64,000 bases of DNA from Ewingella americana ATCC 33852 (GCF_000735345.1 NZ_JMPJ01000067.1:5-64004); one strand, 5' to 3'. Positions 7,771 to 17,648 are shown, counted from the first letter of the stretch. Program-made: numbers and translations. The notes: generated from the sequence alone by a model not told the origin.

Positions 7771-8217
7771 ATGAAAACGCGCATGACCGACACGCCTACC
7801 GAGGCTGACATCACTGACATTATCGATGGCCTGCGCGGCTACAATAAAAGCTTCATCCCTGAGCAATCATTCCGGGATTTAGCGATTTTTATCGAAGATG
7901 ATCAGGGCAAGAAGCAGGCTGGTATTATTGCGGAAACAGTGGGTAACTGGCTAAAAATCATTTACTTATGGGTTGATGAGTCTCTGCGTGGTCAGGACAT
8001 CGGCACCAAGCTGCTGCAAGATGTCCAGCAAGAAGCGCTTCAGCGCGGCTGCCGCTACGCCATGGTCGACACCTTCAGCTTCCAGGCGCGTCCGTTCTAC
8101 GAGCGCCACGGCTTCCATATGCAAATGGCGCTGGAAGATTACATCGCGGATATCCGCGCGCCTGATGAAGCTCCATCAACCCACACCCGTTTTTACTTAA
8201 CCAAACGTCTGGGCTGA
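7771..8217 (+). CDS. GNAT family N-acetyltransferase (copy B)
   Basis: 148 residues, clearly paralogous to the gene at 6664-7119: shared blocks include KKQAGI.AETVG, WVDESLRG.D.GT and VDTFSFQARPFYER. The acetyl-CoA loop is ESLRGQDIGTKL. A ribosome site (GGAAAGAG) precedes the ATG. The first 45 residues differ most between the copies, which suggests different substrates or partners. It starts 15 bases after the exporter gene. Confidence 0.88.
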   Translation: MKTRMTDTPTEADITDIIDGLRGYNKSFIPEQSFRDLAIFIEDDQGKKQAGIIAETVGNWLKIIYLWVDESLRGQDIGTKLLQDVQQEALQRGCRYAMVDTFSFQARPFYERHGFHMQMALEDYIADIRAPDEAPSTHTRFYLTKRLG

Positions 8218-8269
8218 TGGCTTTGCGCGGCGGGCTTTGCTCCTGCCGCGCCACTTCTCTTTTTCGCTT

Positions 8270-8929
<660 letters not shown>

Positions 8930-9098
8930 TTAATAATTAAAAACATAGCGCAAAACGTCGGGGGTGTCGCAGGTTCTTTCAGCGCCTGAATGTTACAAGT
9001 TTTTGTCATACACATATTTAATCTTTCTCATCCTCGATTCATCTCCCTATACTGCAAAATATGTCGTGATGTAAGGCGTGACTCTTTCAGGAAAACCC

Positions 9099-9656
9099 AT
9101 GAAAAAACGGACATTTGTGCTGGCAATATTGCTTCCCATGTTGATGAGCGCCGTTCAGGCAGCCCCGTCGCCCGGCTCGCCTCCGCAAGTCATCAAAGCG
9201 CGGTTTAATCAGTTTCAGGTTGGCGACAAGACCATTTGTTTGGATGAGTTTACTTATCCCAACAACCAGAAAATGAAGTCTTTCGAAAGCGGCTATGTGA
9301 TTGCAAAACAGAAAGATGTGCTGACCTATGAGATTGTCAGCATGTACCTGCTCGGCAATGACGTAACCGCGACGGTCAAAGCCGTGGTGGAAAGCCGCCT
9401 GAAGCAAAAGGGCATGAGTACCGTCTTTAAACAGGCTTATATTGACGTCAACGGGATGGATAAACCCGAGCAGGCCGCGGCGAAAAGCAACCTGATTCAA
9501 GAGTTCCAGAAGATGGTGAGCACCAAGCAGGATGACCTGCCTTACAGCGCCATCGTGGTCAACGATCAGGGCTATGTGATTACCACCGTTGAGAAAAATG
9601 GCACTAACGTCAGCGAATGCTTTGTCACGCCGGTGAAAAAAGCGGAAAAAGGATAA
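9099..9656 (+). CDS. Secreted protein of unknown family
   Basis: 185 residues. A signal peptide (KKRTFVLAILLPMLMSAVQAA, cleavage probably after about residue 22) precedes a mature domain of about 160 residues with two cysteines (in KTICLDEF and SECFVTP) that could form one disulfide. The family is not recognised. The C-terminal half alternates helices and strands and ends in a lysine-rich tail. The ATG at 9099 is preferred to a GTG at 9078 because it starts the signal peptide. The acetyltransferase gene after it begins five bases beyond the stop, so they are probably co-transcribed. Confidence 0.75.
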   Translation: MKKRTFVLAILLPMLMSAVQAAPSPGSPPQVIKARFNQFQVGDKTICLDEFTYPNNQKMKSFESGYVIAKQKDVLTYEIVSMYLLGNDVTATVKAVVESRLKQKGMSTVFKQAYIDVNGMDKPEQAAAKSNLIQEFQKMVSTKQDDLPYSAIVVNDQGYVITTVEKNGTNVSECFVTPVKKAEKG

Positions 9657-9661
9657 ACCTA

Positions 9662-10138
9662 ATGACCCAGTTATGCCCAATGAGTGCCGACTATTTTCCG
9701 CAATTCAAACAGAAGCTGGCGGAAGATTACGCCAACGAAAACGTCAAATCTGGGCGCTGGCTGGAGCACAATGCGCTGGCGCGTTCTCAGGGCGTGATGG
9801 AGGAGTTACTGCCTCAGGGCGTCGCTACTCCAGATAACTATCTGTTTGAAATTAAAACCGATCATGGTGAAACGGCGGGCTGCATTTGGCTAGCCGACGT
9901 CGAACGTCAGGGCGAACGCAGCGCGTTTATTTATGAAGTGGCGGTGTACCCCGAGTTTCGCCGTCAGGGCCACGCCCGCGCCGCTTTCTTACAACTCGAA
10001 GAAAAAGTGCGCGAGCTGGGTTTGAAGTCCATCGGGCTAAACGTTTTTTATCACAACAGCGGCGCGCAGGCGTTGTATGCCGGGCTGGGCTATGCGCCGA
10101 CCAATCTGACCATGGTCAAAAACCTCGCCGACGAATAA
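9662..10138 (+). CDS. GNAT family N-acetyltransferase
   Basis: 158 residues. An acetyltransferase fold in which the acetyl-CoA loop is PEFRRQGHARAAFLQLEE and the C-terminal element LGLKSIGLNVFYHNSGAQALYAGLGY matches GNAT motif B. The substrate is unknown. It follows the secreted protein gene at five bases. Its 3' end faces another acetyltransferase gene across only seven bases. Confidence 0.87.
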   Translation: MTQLCPMSADYFPQFKQKLAEDYANENVKSGRWLEHNALARSQGVMEELLPQGVATPDNYLFEIKTDHGETAGCIWLADVERQGERSAFIYEVAVYPEFRRQGHARAAFLQLEEKVRELGLKSIGLNVFYHNSGAQALYAGLGYAPTNLTMVKNLADE

Positions 10139-10145
10139 CCTGCCC

Positions 10146-10598
10146 TCAACGCTGGTATTTGATGAACTCAGTCTGGGTGCCAATCCGATCATAGAGTTTG
10201 CGCGCGGTATGGTTGGAGGTCTTGGTAGTCCAGTAGACGTTGGCTTTATTGTTCTGATCGGCATAGTCATAAACTGCTTCAATCAGTTTTTGCCCAATGC
10301 CGAGCTTACGCGCGCTGTCATCCACGAATAAATCCTGCAAATAGACCACCTGACGCATATGCCAGCCGTGATCGTGATTAATGCAATTGACCAAGCCCAC
10401 CAACTTCCCCTGATACTCCGCCACATAGCCAAACATGTCGGGATAATCGTTCTGCGACAGACGCTGGAAGGTGTAATCAAACTGCGCCGGATCAAGCTCT
10501 GACTGGTAGAAGTCGAGATAGTCGCGCCACAGTACTTCCCACTCCGCGCGATCGGCAGGGGTCAGTGGACGAATTTTCACCTCATTAGATTGGCTCAT
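10146..10598 (-). CDS. GNAT family N-acetyltransferase
   Basis: 150 residues from the ATG at 10598, which has AGAGAG ahead; an in-frame ATG at 10619 is less well placed. The GNAT pattern is clear: LFVDDSARKLGIGQKLIEAVYDYA for the acetyl-CoA loop and VYWTTKTSNHTARKLYDRIG for motif B. WHMRQVVYLQDLFV is typical of the subgroup related to diamine and amino-acid acetyltransferases. Convergent with the preceding acetyltransferase. Confidence 0.87.
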   Translation of the reverse strand: MSQSNEVKIRPLTPADRAEWEVLWRDYLDFYQSELDPAQFDYTFQRLSQNDYPDMFGYVAEYQGKLVGLVNCINHDHGWHMRQVVYLQDLFVDDSARKLGIGQKLIEAVYDYADQNNKANVYWTTKTSNHTARKLYDRIGTQTEFIKYQR

Positions 10599-10669
10599 TG
10601 CGTTCTCTCTGTTAAACATAAGTGGGTGCTTTCGCTTAAATTAATCGTCTATTGCAAGGATTTCCAGCC

Positions 10670-11854
10670 ATGTTGCCGCGCTTTAGCCTCAAAGATGTGA
10701 CCTTTTCCGCCATTCTCGCCGGTTTTGTGGCGGTACTGGTCGGCTATACCAGTTCGGCGGCCATTATCTTTCAGGCGGCGGAAGCGGCGGGGGCTAGCCC
10801 GTTACAAATTGGTGGCTGGCTGACCATGCTGGGACTCGGCATGGGGCTGACCTCCATCGGCCTCTCCCTGTGGTATCGCACGCCAATCGTCACCGCGTGG
10901 TCGACACCCGGCGCGGCGCTGCTGGTTACGAGCCTGCCGGGCACCTCGATGAATGATGCCATTGGGGTGTTTATTTTTGCCAGCGGCCTGATGCTGTTAT
11001 GCGGCGTAACCGGCCTTTTTGCCAGACTGATGCATTACATTCCGCAGGCGCTGTCCGCCGCGATGCTGGCTGGCATATTGCTGCGCTTCGGGCTGAACGC
11101 CTTTACGTCGCTGCAAAGCAATTTTGCGCTGGCGGGGACGATGTGTCTGGTCTATCTGCTGGCTCGACGCGCCCTGCCGCGCTACGCCATCGTGCTGACA
11201 TTGGCCGCCGGGCTGATTGTCGCCGGGTTGCAGGGAGACATTAGCCTGCACGGTCAGAGCCTGAGCTTCGCCGTGCCCGAGTTTGTCACGCCGCACTTCT
11301 CGCTTTCGGCGCTGCTGGGCATCGGCATTCCATTTTTCGTGGTTACCATGGCGTCGCAAAACGCGCCGGGCATCGCCACGCTCAAGGCCCACGGCTATCA
11401 GGTGCCGGTTTCCCCGCTGATTTCATGGACCGCGCTGACCGCCCTGCTGCTCGCGCCTTTCGGCGGCTTCACCGTCTGTATCGCCGCCATCACCGCCGCG
11501 ATTTGCATGGGGGAAGATATCCACCCTGATGCCAAAAAACGCTATATGGCTGCGGTATCCGCCGGGGTGTTTTACCTGCTGGCTGGGCTGTTCGGCGGCT
11601 CTATCGGCCTGCTGTTCACCGCGCTGCCGACGCCGCTGATTCACACCATTGCCGGATTGGCGCTGCTGGGGACCATCGCGGGCAGCTTGCAGCGCGCGCT
11701 GGTGGAAGAGTCCCATCGCGACGCGGCCATCATCACTTTCTTGATCACTGCTTCTGGCGTCACATTGCTGGGCGTAGGCTCGGCGTTTTGGGGGCTGGTT
11801 GGCGGCGTGATTGCTCATTGGGTGCTGACTTTCAGTAAGCAAAAGGCATCGTAA
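10670..11854 (+). CDS. benE: BenE family benzoate/H+ symporter-like transporter
   Basis: 394 residues with about 12 hydrophobic helices. The BenE/YdcO pattern is seen in the N-terminal GFVAVLVGYTSSAAIIFQAA, in STPGAALL, in FVVTMASQNAPGIATLKAHGY and in TALLLAPFGGFTVCIAAITAAICMG. BenE imports benzoate in Acinetobacter; enterobacterial homologues have no proven substrate. No aromatic-degradation gene is near. The ATG at 10670 follows AAGGA; a TTG at 10652 is a less likely start. Confidence 0.85.
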   Translation: MLPRFSLKDVTFSAILAGFVAVLVGYTSSAAIIFQAAEAAGASPLQIGGWLTMLGLGMGLTSIGLSLWYRTPIVTAWSTPGAALLVTSLPGTSMNDAIGVFIFASGLMLLCGVTGLFARLMHYIPQALSAAMLAGILLRFGLNAFTSLQSNFALAGTMCLVYLLARRALPRYAIVLTLAAGLIVAGLQGDISLHGQSLSFAVPEFVTPHFSLSALLGIGIPFFVVTMASQNAPGIATLKAHGYQVPVSPLISWTALTALLLAPFGGFTVCIAAITAAICMGEDIHPDAKKRYMAAVSAGVFYLLAGLFGGSIGLLFTALPTPLIHTIAGLALLGTIAGSLQRALVEESHRDAAIITFLITASGVTLLGVGSAFWGLVGGVIAHWVLTFSKQKAS

Positions 11855-11903
11855 ATGTTGAGGGCGTTCAAGTTCTGGGTAACAGGATTTAGTAACACGC
11901 CTT

Positions 11904-11924
11904 AAGGTGATGGCGATCACATTT
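11904..11924 (+). promoter_or_regulatory. CRP-binding site upstream of idnD
   Basis: AAGGTGATGGCGATCACATTT matches the symmetric CRP consensus (GTGA-N6-TCAC core), about 80 bases before the idnD start. This fits catabolite control of a sugar-acid gene. Confidence 0.65.
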
Positions 11925-12003
11925 CCAACTGAGCAAACCCTCTTTACTGGCAGCATTCCTGCTGTAAAACGCAGCGGCAAAGCACCTAATAAAGAGCAAA
12001 AAT

Positions 12004-13038
12004 ATGACGAAGATTGACACCCAATCCTGCGTGGTCACCGGTAAGAAAGATGTCTCCGTGGTCGAGCAGCAGATCGATTATCAGGGACAAGGCACGCTAG
12101 TAAAAGTTACCCGTGGCGGCATCTGCGGTTCTGACCTGCATTACTACGAGCATGGTCAGGTTGGTGATTTCAAAGTGCGCGAAGCCATGGTTTTGGGCCA
12201 CGAAGTGGTTGGCGTGGTAGAGAAATCTGACACCGACCGCCTGAAACCGGGCCAAAAAGTGGCACTGAACCCAAGCAAGCCGTGTAAAGCCTGTAAGTAC
12301 TGCCTTTCTGGTGATGAAAATCAGTGTACCACCATGAAATTCTTCGGCAGCGCGATGTATTTCCCTCACATCAACGGCGCGTTCACCCAGTATAAAATCG
12401 TCGACAGCGACCAGTGCATCGCCTTCGATAATCAGGTCAGCGACCGCCTGATGGTGTTCGCCGAGCCGCTGGCCGTGGCTATCCACGCCGTCAATCAGGC
12501 CGGTGATATTAAGGGGAAAACGGTGTTTGTCTCTGGCGTTGGTCCGATTGGCAGCCTGATTGTCGCCGCCGCCAAAGCCAAAGGTGCGAAGGAGATTGTT
12601 TGCGCCGACCTGAGTGAACGCTGCCTGAGTTTGGCACAGGAAATGGGTGCCAATATTGCTCTCGATGCCGCAAAAGGCGATTTCGCGCCCTATCAAGCTG
12701 ATAAAGGTTATTTTGACGTCTCTTTCGACGCCTCAGGCCATCCGTCGTCTATTCGCCGCTGTCTGGAATTAACCCGCGCTCGCGGTACGCTGGTGCAGGT
12801 TGGCATGGGCGGCGCGGTGAACGACTTCCCACTGATGATGTTGATTGCTAAGGAAATTAACTGGGTCGGCAGCTTCCGCTTCACCGAGGAGTTCAATACC
12901 GCGGTCGAGTGGCTGGCGAATAAAACCGTCGATCCGATGCCATTGCTGTCTGCTGAGTTCCCACAGGGGGATTTGGTGGAAGCGCTGGAATTTGCGATGG
13001 ATAAATCCAAAGCCTCTAAAGTGCAGTTGGTGTTCTAA
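12004..13038 (+). CDS. idnD: L-idonate 5-dehydrogenase
   Basis: 344 residues, close in length and sequence to E. coli IdnD. Zinc-dependent medium-chain dehydrogenase that interconverts L-idonate and 5-ketogluconate. The catalytic zinc site is in GGICGSDLHYYEHG and LGHEV. The structural zinc cysteines are in CKACKYCLSGDENQC. The nucleotide-binding fold is at VSGVGPIGSLIVAAAKAKGA. No idnK, idnO, idnT or idnR lies beside it, so the rest of the L-idonate pathway must be elsewhere. A CRP site precedes it. Confidence 0.9.
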   Translation: MTKIDTQSCVVTGKKDVSVVEQQIDYQGQGTLVKVTRGGICGSDLHYYEHGQVGDFKVREAMVLGHEVVGVVEKSDTDRLKPGQKVALNPSKPCKACKYCLSGDENQCTTMKFFGSAMYFPHINGAFTQYKIVDSDQCIAFDNQVSDRLMVFAEPLAVAIHAVNQAGDIKGKTVFVSGVGPIGSLIVAAAKAKGAKEIVCADLSERCLSLAQEMGANIALDAAKGDFAPYQADKGYFDVSFDASGHPSSIRRCLELTRARGTLVQVGMGGAVNDFPLMMLIAKEINWVGSFRFTEEFNTAVEWLANKTVDPMPLLSAEFPQGDLVEALEFAMDKSKASKVQLVF

Positions 13039-13096
13039 GACGCGGTGAAGCCCGTTAAGAAGGGAGAGAGCCAAAGCTCCCTCCCTTAATTATCTA

Positions 13097-13321
13097 TTAT
13101 TTACGTTTTAAAACGCTACCAAACAGGCTCGTTAACGACTTAAGGGTGGATTCCACCACTTTGCCTATCTCATCAGCGACCGTGTTGGTCCCTGTCGGGC
13201 GAGTGAAGCCGAGCAGCAAAGCACCAATTCGCATCGCGCTGTTATCCAGCACGACACCCGCGTCAGTAAATAAGCCTGCGCCAGAAACCTGGTCCATTTC
13301 ATGCTGTTCTAATGTACGCAT
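13097..13321 (-). CDS. Microcin-like small peptide with double-glycine-type leader
   Basis: 74 residues. The N-terminus MRTLEQHEMDQVSGAG closely resembles class II microcin and bacteriocin leaders (microcin V begins MRTLTLNELDSVSGG): acidic and Leu/Met-spaced, ending in a Gly-Ala or Gly-Ala-Gly processing point. The remaining 58 residues have a hydrophobic segment (MRIGALLLGF), an amphipathic helix and the basic end KRK, and no cysteine. GGAGA sits 7-10 bases upstream of the ATG. No peptidase-containing ABC exporter, membrane-fusion protein or immunity gene is visible nearby. The leader is seen; export and toxicity are inference. Confidence 0.65.
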   Translation of the reverse strand: MRTLEQHEMDQVSGAGLFTDAGVVLDNSAMRIGALLLGFTRPTGTNTVADEIGKVVESTLKSLTSLFGSVLKRK

Positions 13322-13359
13322 TTTTAGATCTCCATATATAAGTTGATGTAGGTGAATCT

Positions 13360-13377
13360 CAGAACAACCCTGTTCTG
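13360..13377. promoter_or_regulatory. Inverted repeat upstream of the microcin-like gene
   Basis: CAGAACA and TGTTCTG form a perfect 7-bp inverted repeat with a 4-base spacer, 39 bases upstream of the peptide start, in an AT-rich region of about 295 bases that contains no supported gene. It may be an operator. Confidence 0.4.
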
Positions 13378-13617
13378 CCCTTCCACTTTAATCATCAATT
13401 TGGAGAGAAAACCAACAAACTATTTACAAACAATAAATTACAGGATTATTCGCGAAACATAATTAGAATGCTCCCTGAGCAAAGATTGCTCAAACCCTAA
13501 CTAAAGACCGCCAGCCAAAGTTCGTCCCTCACTGCCAGCATGATGTCCGTTTTTGGCATGTTCCTCCTATGCCTTCAGGCGCACACTGGCTTCACACCCA
13601 GTAGATGGAGTCCCAAA

Positions 13618-14172
13618 ATGACCCGCAGCGCCTTATTAAATATTGATGTCCAACGCTCCTTCGAGCACCGCCCTTTCTGGCAAGAAGAGGATTTACCTGC
13701 ATTTCAGCAGGCGTTAAACCGACTGATCGACGGCTGCCAAACGCGCGGCGTGCCGGTTATTGATGTGTTCCACGTCAATCCTGAAGGCGTGTTCTCGCTG
13801 GAGTCCGGGCTGGTCGTGCCGATGCCTTTCCTGCGCCATACACCAGCCAAGGTCTTCCACAAGCACGTTCACAACGCCTTGCTGGAGTCCGGCCTGCACG
13901 AATGGCTGCAAGAACAGGGCATTACTCACCTGATTATTGCCGGTGCGCGCACCGAGCAGTGCTGCGAAACCACCACCCGCGTGGCGTCTGATATTGGTTA
14001 TGCCGTGACTTATGTCACTGAAGCGACGCTGACCTTCCCGATGACCCACGCCAACGGCCAAACCTTCTCTACCGATGACATTAAGCGCCGCACCGAGCTG
14101 GTTCTGGCTGACCGGTTTGCCACTATCACTGATGTCGATGGCGCACTGGCGGAGCTTGACCAAGCTGTGTGA
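13618..14172 (+). CDS. Isochorismatase-family cysteine hydrolase
   Basis: 184 residues. The isochorismatase-like catalytic triad is visible: Asp in NIDVQ near residue 9, Lys in VFHKHVHNA near residue 84, and Cys in ARTEQCCETTTRVASDIGY near residue 117. Family members hydrolyse nicotinamide, carbamoylated amines or related amides; the exact substrate cannot be assigned. GGAG precedes the ATG at 13618; an upstream in-frame ATG at 13540 adds residues without family similarity. A GlxA-type regulator follows 39 bases later and probably controls it. Confidence 0.85.
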   Translation: MTRSALLNIDVQRSFEHRPFWQEEDLPAFQQALNRLIDGCQTRGVPVIDVFHVNPEGVFSLESGLVVPMPFLRHTPAKVFHKHVHNALLESGLHEWLQEQGITHLIIAGARTEQCCETTTRVASDIGYAVTYVTEATLTFPMTHANGQTFSTDDIKRRTELVLADRFATITDVDGALAELDQAV

Positions 14173-14211
14173 AGATGGGATCTCGCAGCTCGCTGGCATT
14201 GAGGTTCAACC

Positions 14212-15132
14212 ATGCAGGACGTTTACTTTGTCACGCTTCCGGGCGTGATGGCGCTGGATTTAGTCGGCCCCGGTGAGGCTTTGCGCCTTGCCGGGCAATT
14301 TCGCCTGCATTACATCAGTCCGCTCAATGAGGCCGAAACCTCCACCGGCCTGAAAGTCGGCAGCTTGCAGCCCCTGCCAGCAAGCTTCGCCGCAGGCAGC
14401 ATCATTATTATTCCGGGCGTTAATCATTCGGCGGAGAACTTCGCCACGCCCGCCGCGCTGCAAGTGCGCGACTGGCTCAAACAGCAAAAAAGTGCGATTG
14501 AACAAGGAGATGCGACGCTGGTGTGTATCTGCTCCGGCAGCCTGTTGGCGGGTCAGGCGGGGTTGCTCGACGGCTACCAGTGCACCACTCACCACGACGT
14601 GATCCCGCGCCTGAAATTGCAGGTGCCGAGCGCGCAGGTGAAGGACAACCGTATTTTTGTCGAAGACCGTTTTGTGCTGACCAGCGCGGGCATCACGGCG
14701 GGAATAGACTTGGCGCTGCACATTATTTCCAACCGATTAGGCGCACAGGCCGCGCTGGACGTGGCTCGCGAGATGGTGGTCTATTTTCGCCGCGCGGGAG
14801 ATGACCCACAGCTTTCGCCGTGGCTACGCTATCGCAATCACATTCATCCGGCGTTGCATCGCGCGCAAAACCTGATGTCCGCCACGCCAGAAGCCCCGTG
14901 GCAGTTGGAAGAGATTGCCGCGAAGGCTCACGTCAGCGGGCGGCATCTGACGCGCCTGTTCCGCCAACACCTTGGGATTAGCGTGCGCGATTACCATGAG
15001 CAGCTGCGCATCGCCGTCGCCCAGCAGCGACTGCAACAGGGTTTTGGGGTTGAGAAAGCCGCCCTCGCCGCCGGATTTACCTCCGGCAGGCAGTTACGGC
15101 GGGCACAGGAGAGATGGCCGAGCGCCAACTAA
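14212..15132 (+). CDS. GlxA-family transcriptional regulator (DJ-1/PfpI plus AraC domain)
   Basis: 306 residues. The N-terminal DJ-1/PfpI-like ligand domain (about 1-185) carries the nucleophile-elbow region CICSGSLLAGQAGLLDG and TTHHDV. The C-terminal AraC/XylS DNA-binding domain (about 215-302) has the two helix-turn-helix motifs in LEEIAAKAHVSGRHLTRLFRQHLG and FGVEKAALAAGFTSGRQLRR. It probably activates or represses the adjacent hydrolase gene. Its 3' end overlaps the convergent wecH gene by four bases. Confidence 0.9.
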   Translation: MQDVYFVTLPGVMALDLVGPGEALRLAGQFRLHYISPLNEAETSTGLKVGSLQPLPASFAAGSIIIIPGVNHSAENFATPAALQVRDWLKQQKSAIEQGDATLVCICSGSLLAGQAGLLDGYQCTTHHDVIPRLKLQVPSAQVKDNRIFVEDRFVLTSAGITAGIDLALHIISNRLGAQAALDVAREMVVYFRRAGDDPQLSPWLRYRNHIHPALHRAQNLMSATPEAPWQLEEIAAKAHVSGRHLTRLFRQHLGISVRDYHEQLRIAVAQQRLQQGFGVEKAALAAGFTSGRQLRRAQERWPSAN

Positions 15133-16124
15133 CTGACCCACTTCCGCCGATCAATTTTCGCCAGCAGCACCGCCAACAGCAGGCTGCCGAGCAGGCCGCA
15201 CAAGAACAGGAAGGCGATATTGACCAGCGGCCACTGCGGAAAGCCAATGCGCGCACCGCGCAGGCCGATGATGATCAGCGCGTGAAAGCCGTAAATCGCC
15301 AGCGAATGGCGGGAGATAATTCCTAGCCCCGGCAGCACTCGCGAAGCCAGCGCGTTTTTGCCGATAACGAACAGCGACATCGCCGAGATAAACACCAGCG
15401 GCCCGGTATAAACATAGTAGGTGTCGGCGAAATTCTGGTTGATCAGCGACTGATGGAATGTCCCCCAAGCCACGCCCAATGTGCTAAGGATAAACAGCCC
15501 ACAGGCGACCGGCGTGACGCCGCTCTTCTGCGTATCCATCATGCCAATCGCCCGCCCCATCAGCGCATAGAGCACGTAATAGAAGGTGTTGCCGCCGATA
15601 TACAGGTTGAGAGGCAAAATCGCCACTCGGTCAATACGCAGCGCCGGAAGCTGCGGGTTAGCCAGCACGCCCAGCAACAATCCGGCCACCAGCAGATATT
15701 TCCCCGGCACCTGTTTAACTTTGATCAGCGGCGAAAGCAGGTAAATCACCACGATGGCGTAGAAGAACCAGAGGTGATAAAACACCGGCTTTTGCAGAAT
15801 AAGACGTAAAGAAGGCCAAAAGCCAACATTTGTGAAACTTAAGATGTAAATAAGCGACACCGCGCTGTAGAACAGCAGGCATAAACCAATGCGCAGGAAA
15901 TGGCGTTTCTCCGCGCTTTTCTCGCCGAAGAACAGATAGCCAGAAATCATGAAGAACAGCGGCACGCAGACGCGCGAGGCAGAATTGAGCAGGTTGGCGA
16001 CGCTCCAATCGACGCTGTGGATAGCCGCGAAATTCACCACCTGCGCCGTGCTGGCGTGGATCATCACCACCATCATGCAGGCCACCGCCCGCAAATTGTC
16101 TATCCAGCTGATTTTCTGATTCAT
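15129..16124 (-). CDS. wecH: O-acetyltransferase WecH
   Basis: 331 residues, the same length as E. coli WecH (YiaH). Integral membrane acyltransferase-3 protein with about ten helices. The family motif is at the N-terminus (WIDNLRAVACMMVVMIHAS), with FFMISGYLFFGEKSAEKRHFLRIGLCLLFYS and KPVFYHLWFFYAIVVIYLLSPLI further on, all close to the E. coli protein. WecH O-acetylates GlcNAc residues of enterobacterial common antigen. The C-terminal stop overlaps the convergent regulator gene. Confidence 0.93.
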   Translation of the reverse strand: MNQKISWIDNLRAVACMMVVMIHASTAQVVNFAAIHSVDWSVANLLNSASRVCVPLFFMISGYLFFGEKSAEKRHFLRIGLCLLFYSAVSLIYILSFTNVGFWPSLRLILQKPVFYHLWFFYAIVVIYLLSPLIKVKQVPGKYLLVAGLLLGVLANPQLPALRIDRVAILPLNLYIGGNTFYYVLYALMGRAIGMMDTQKSGVTPVACGLFILSTLGVAWGTFHQSLINQNFADTYYVYTGPLVFISAMSLFVIGKNALASRVLPGLGIISRHSLAIYGFHALIIIGLRGARIGFPQWPLVNIAFLFLCGLLGSLLLAVLLAKIDRRKWVS

Positions 16125-16371
16125 TAAACTCTTTTTTCCTACAATAACCTGCGTTTTCTGACTTTATTAGCAGGTTAGTTAGCTTTGCTCGGGCTAACAA
16201 GCTAAAAGTCGTATTCTCAGAAAGTGCTTAACGCAAAAAGAGGATTGCGCTTAGTTCAAAAAATCGGCAAAATAGCCGCCATTACTGCCCCGCCTGCGTT
16301 ACCCGCCCGGACAGTCCCTATTTTCTTGCTAGTTTCCCATGATCTAGCCTTACGTCTGTGAAATAACAAAC

Positions 16372-17610
16372 ATGCATAACTCTCCAAATACCGCGTCCCT
16401 TTTGGATCGGCGGGCGCTTCTGTTCCCGCTTTGTCTGGTGCTTTTTGAGTTCGCCACTTATATCGGCAACGATATGATCCAACCCGGCATGCTGGCCGTG
16501 GTGGCGAATTTTAACGCTGGCGAAGAGTGGGTTCCGACATCTATGACCGCCTATTTAGCTGGCGGCATGTTCTTGCAGTGGCTGCTCGGGCCGCTGTCGG
16601 ATCGCCGTGGACGTCGCCCAGTGATGCTGGCCGGGGTCGGTTTCTTCATCCTAACCTGTCTGGCGATTCTGTTTGCGCAAAGCATTGAGCAATTTATGGT
16701 GATGCGCTTCCTGCAAGGCATCAGCCTGTGCTTTATCGGCGCGGTGGGCTACGCGGCGATTCAGGAATCCTTCGAAGAGTCGGTGTGCATTAAAATCACC
16801 GCTATGATGGCTAACGTCGCGCTGATAGCGCCGCTGCTCGGCCCGCTGGCCGGTGCCGCGCTGGTGCAGTTCGCGCCATGGGAAACCATGTTCGTGCTAT
16901 TCGCCTTGCTGGCCGCCATCGCCTTCTGGGGCCTGTGGAAATCGATGCCGGAAACCGCGTCGCGCCTTGGCGAAAGCTTCTCCATGAAGAGCCTGTGGAA
17001 AGACTATAAAGAGGTGCTGAAAAACCGCCAGTTCCTCTGCGGCGCGCTGGCCATTGGCTTCGCCAGCCTGCCATTGTTGGCGTGGATTGCTCAGTCACCG
17101 GTGATCCTGATCAGCGGCGAAGGCTTGCCGCCGTTCGAGTACGGCCTGTTGCAAGTGCCGATTTTTGGCGCGTTAATCATCGGCAATATCACGTTGGCGA
17201 AACTGACCGGCAAACGCAGCGTCGAGCAGTTAATCAAGCTGGGTGCCGGGCCAATGGTGGTCGGATTGGTGATTGCCGCAGCCGCCACCTTGCTATCAGG
17301 CCACGCCTACTTCTGGATGACCGCCGGGCTGAGCTTCTACGCCTTCGGCATTGGCGTCGCCAACGCCGGTCTGTATCGCCTGACACTGTTCTCCAGCACC
17401 ATGAGCAAAGGCACGGTTTCCGCCGCAATGGGGATGATCAGCATGGCGGTGTTCACGCTGGGCATTGAGCTGGCGAAAGTGGCTTACGTCGAGGGGGGAA
17501 GCGGATTGTTCAATCTTTTCAACTTGATAAGCGGCCTGTGCTGGTTAGCGCTGGTCACCGTGTTTATTCGCCGCCGTCAGGTGTTTGTCGCGCCGAATAG
17601 CGTGGTGTAG
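16372..17610 (+). CDS. mdfA: Multidrug efflux MFS transporter MdfA
   Basis: 412 residues with 12 transmembrane helices. Closely follows E. coli MdfA, for example [19 protein letters not shown] containing the membrane-embedded Glu, [20 protein letters not shown] and the motif [17 protein letters not shown]. MdfA is a proton-coupled exporter of chloramphenicol, lipophilic cations and Na+/K+. A strong terminator follows 6 bases after the stop. The 247-base upstream gap shared with wecH carries the divergent promoters. Confidence 0.95.
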   Translation: MHNSPNTASLLDRRALLFPLCLVLFEFATYIGNDMIQPGMLAVVANFNAGEEWVPTSMTAYLAGGMFLQWLLGPLSDRRGRRPVMLAGVGFFILTCLAILFAQSIEQFMVMRFLQGISLCFIGAVGYAAIQESFEESVCIKITAMMANVALIAPLLGPLAGAALVQFAPWETMFVLFALLAAIAFWGLWKSMPETASRLGESFSMKSLWKDYKEVLKNRQFLCGALAIGFASLPLLAWIAQSPVILISGEGLPPFEYGLLQVPIFGALIIGNITLAKLTGKRSVEQLIKLGAGPMVVGLVIAAAATLLSGHAYFWMTAGLSFYAFGIGVANAGLYRLTLFSSTMSKGTVSAAMGMISMAVFTLGIELAKVAYVEGGSGLFNLFNLISGLCWLALVTVFIRRRQVFVAPNSVV

Positions 17611-17615
17611 CAGAC

Positions 17616-17645
17616 AAAGGTCCGCAATAGCGGACCTTCTTTTTA
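17616..17645. terminator. Terminator between mdfA and aldB
   Basis: AAAGGTCCGC and GCGGACCTT arms flank a short AATA loop and end in TTCTTTTT. It serves mdfA, and the A-rich side may also serve the convergent aldB. Confidence 0.8.
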
Positions 17646-17648
17646 TGC

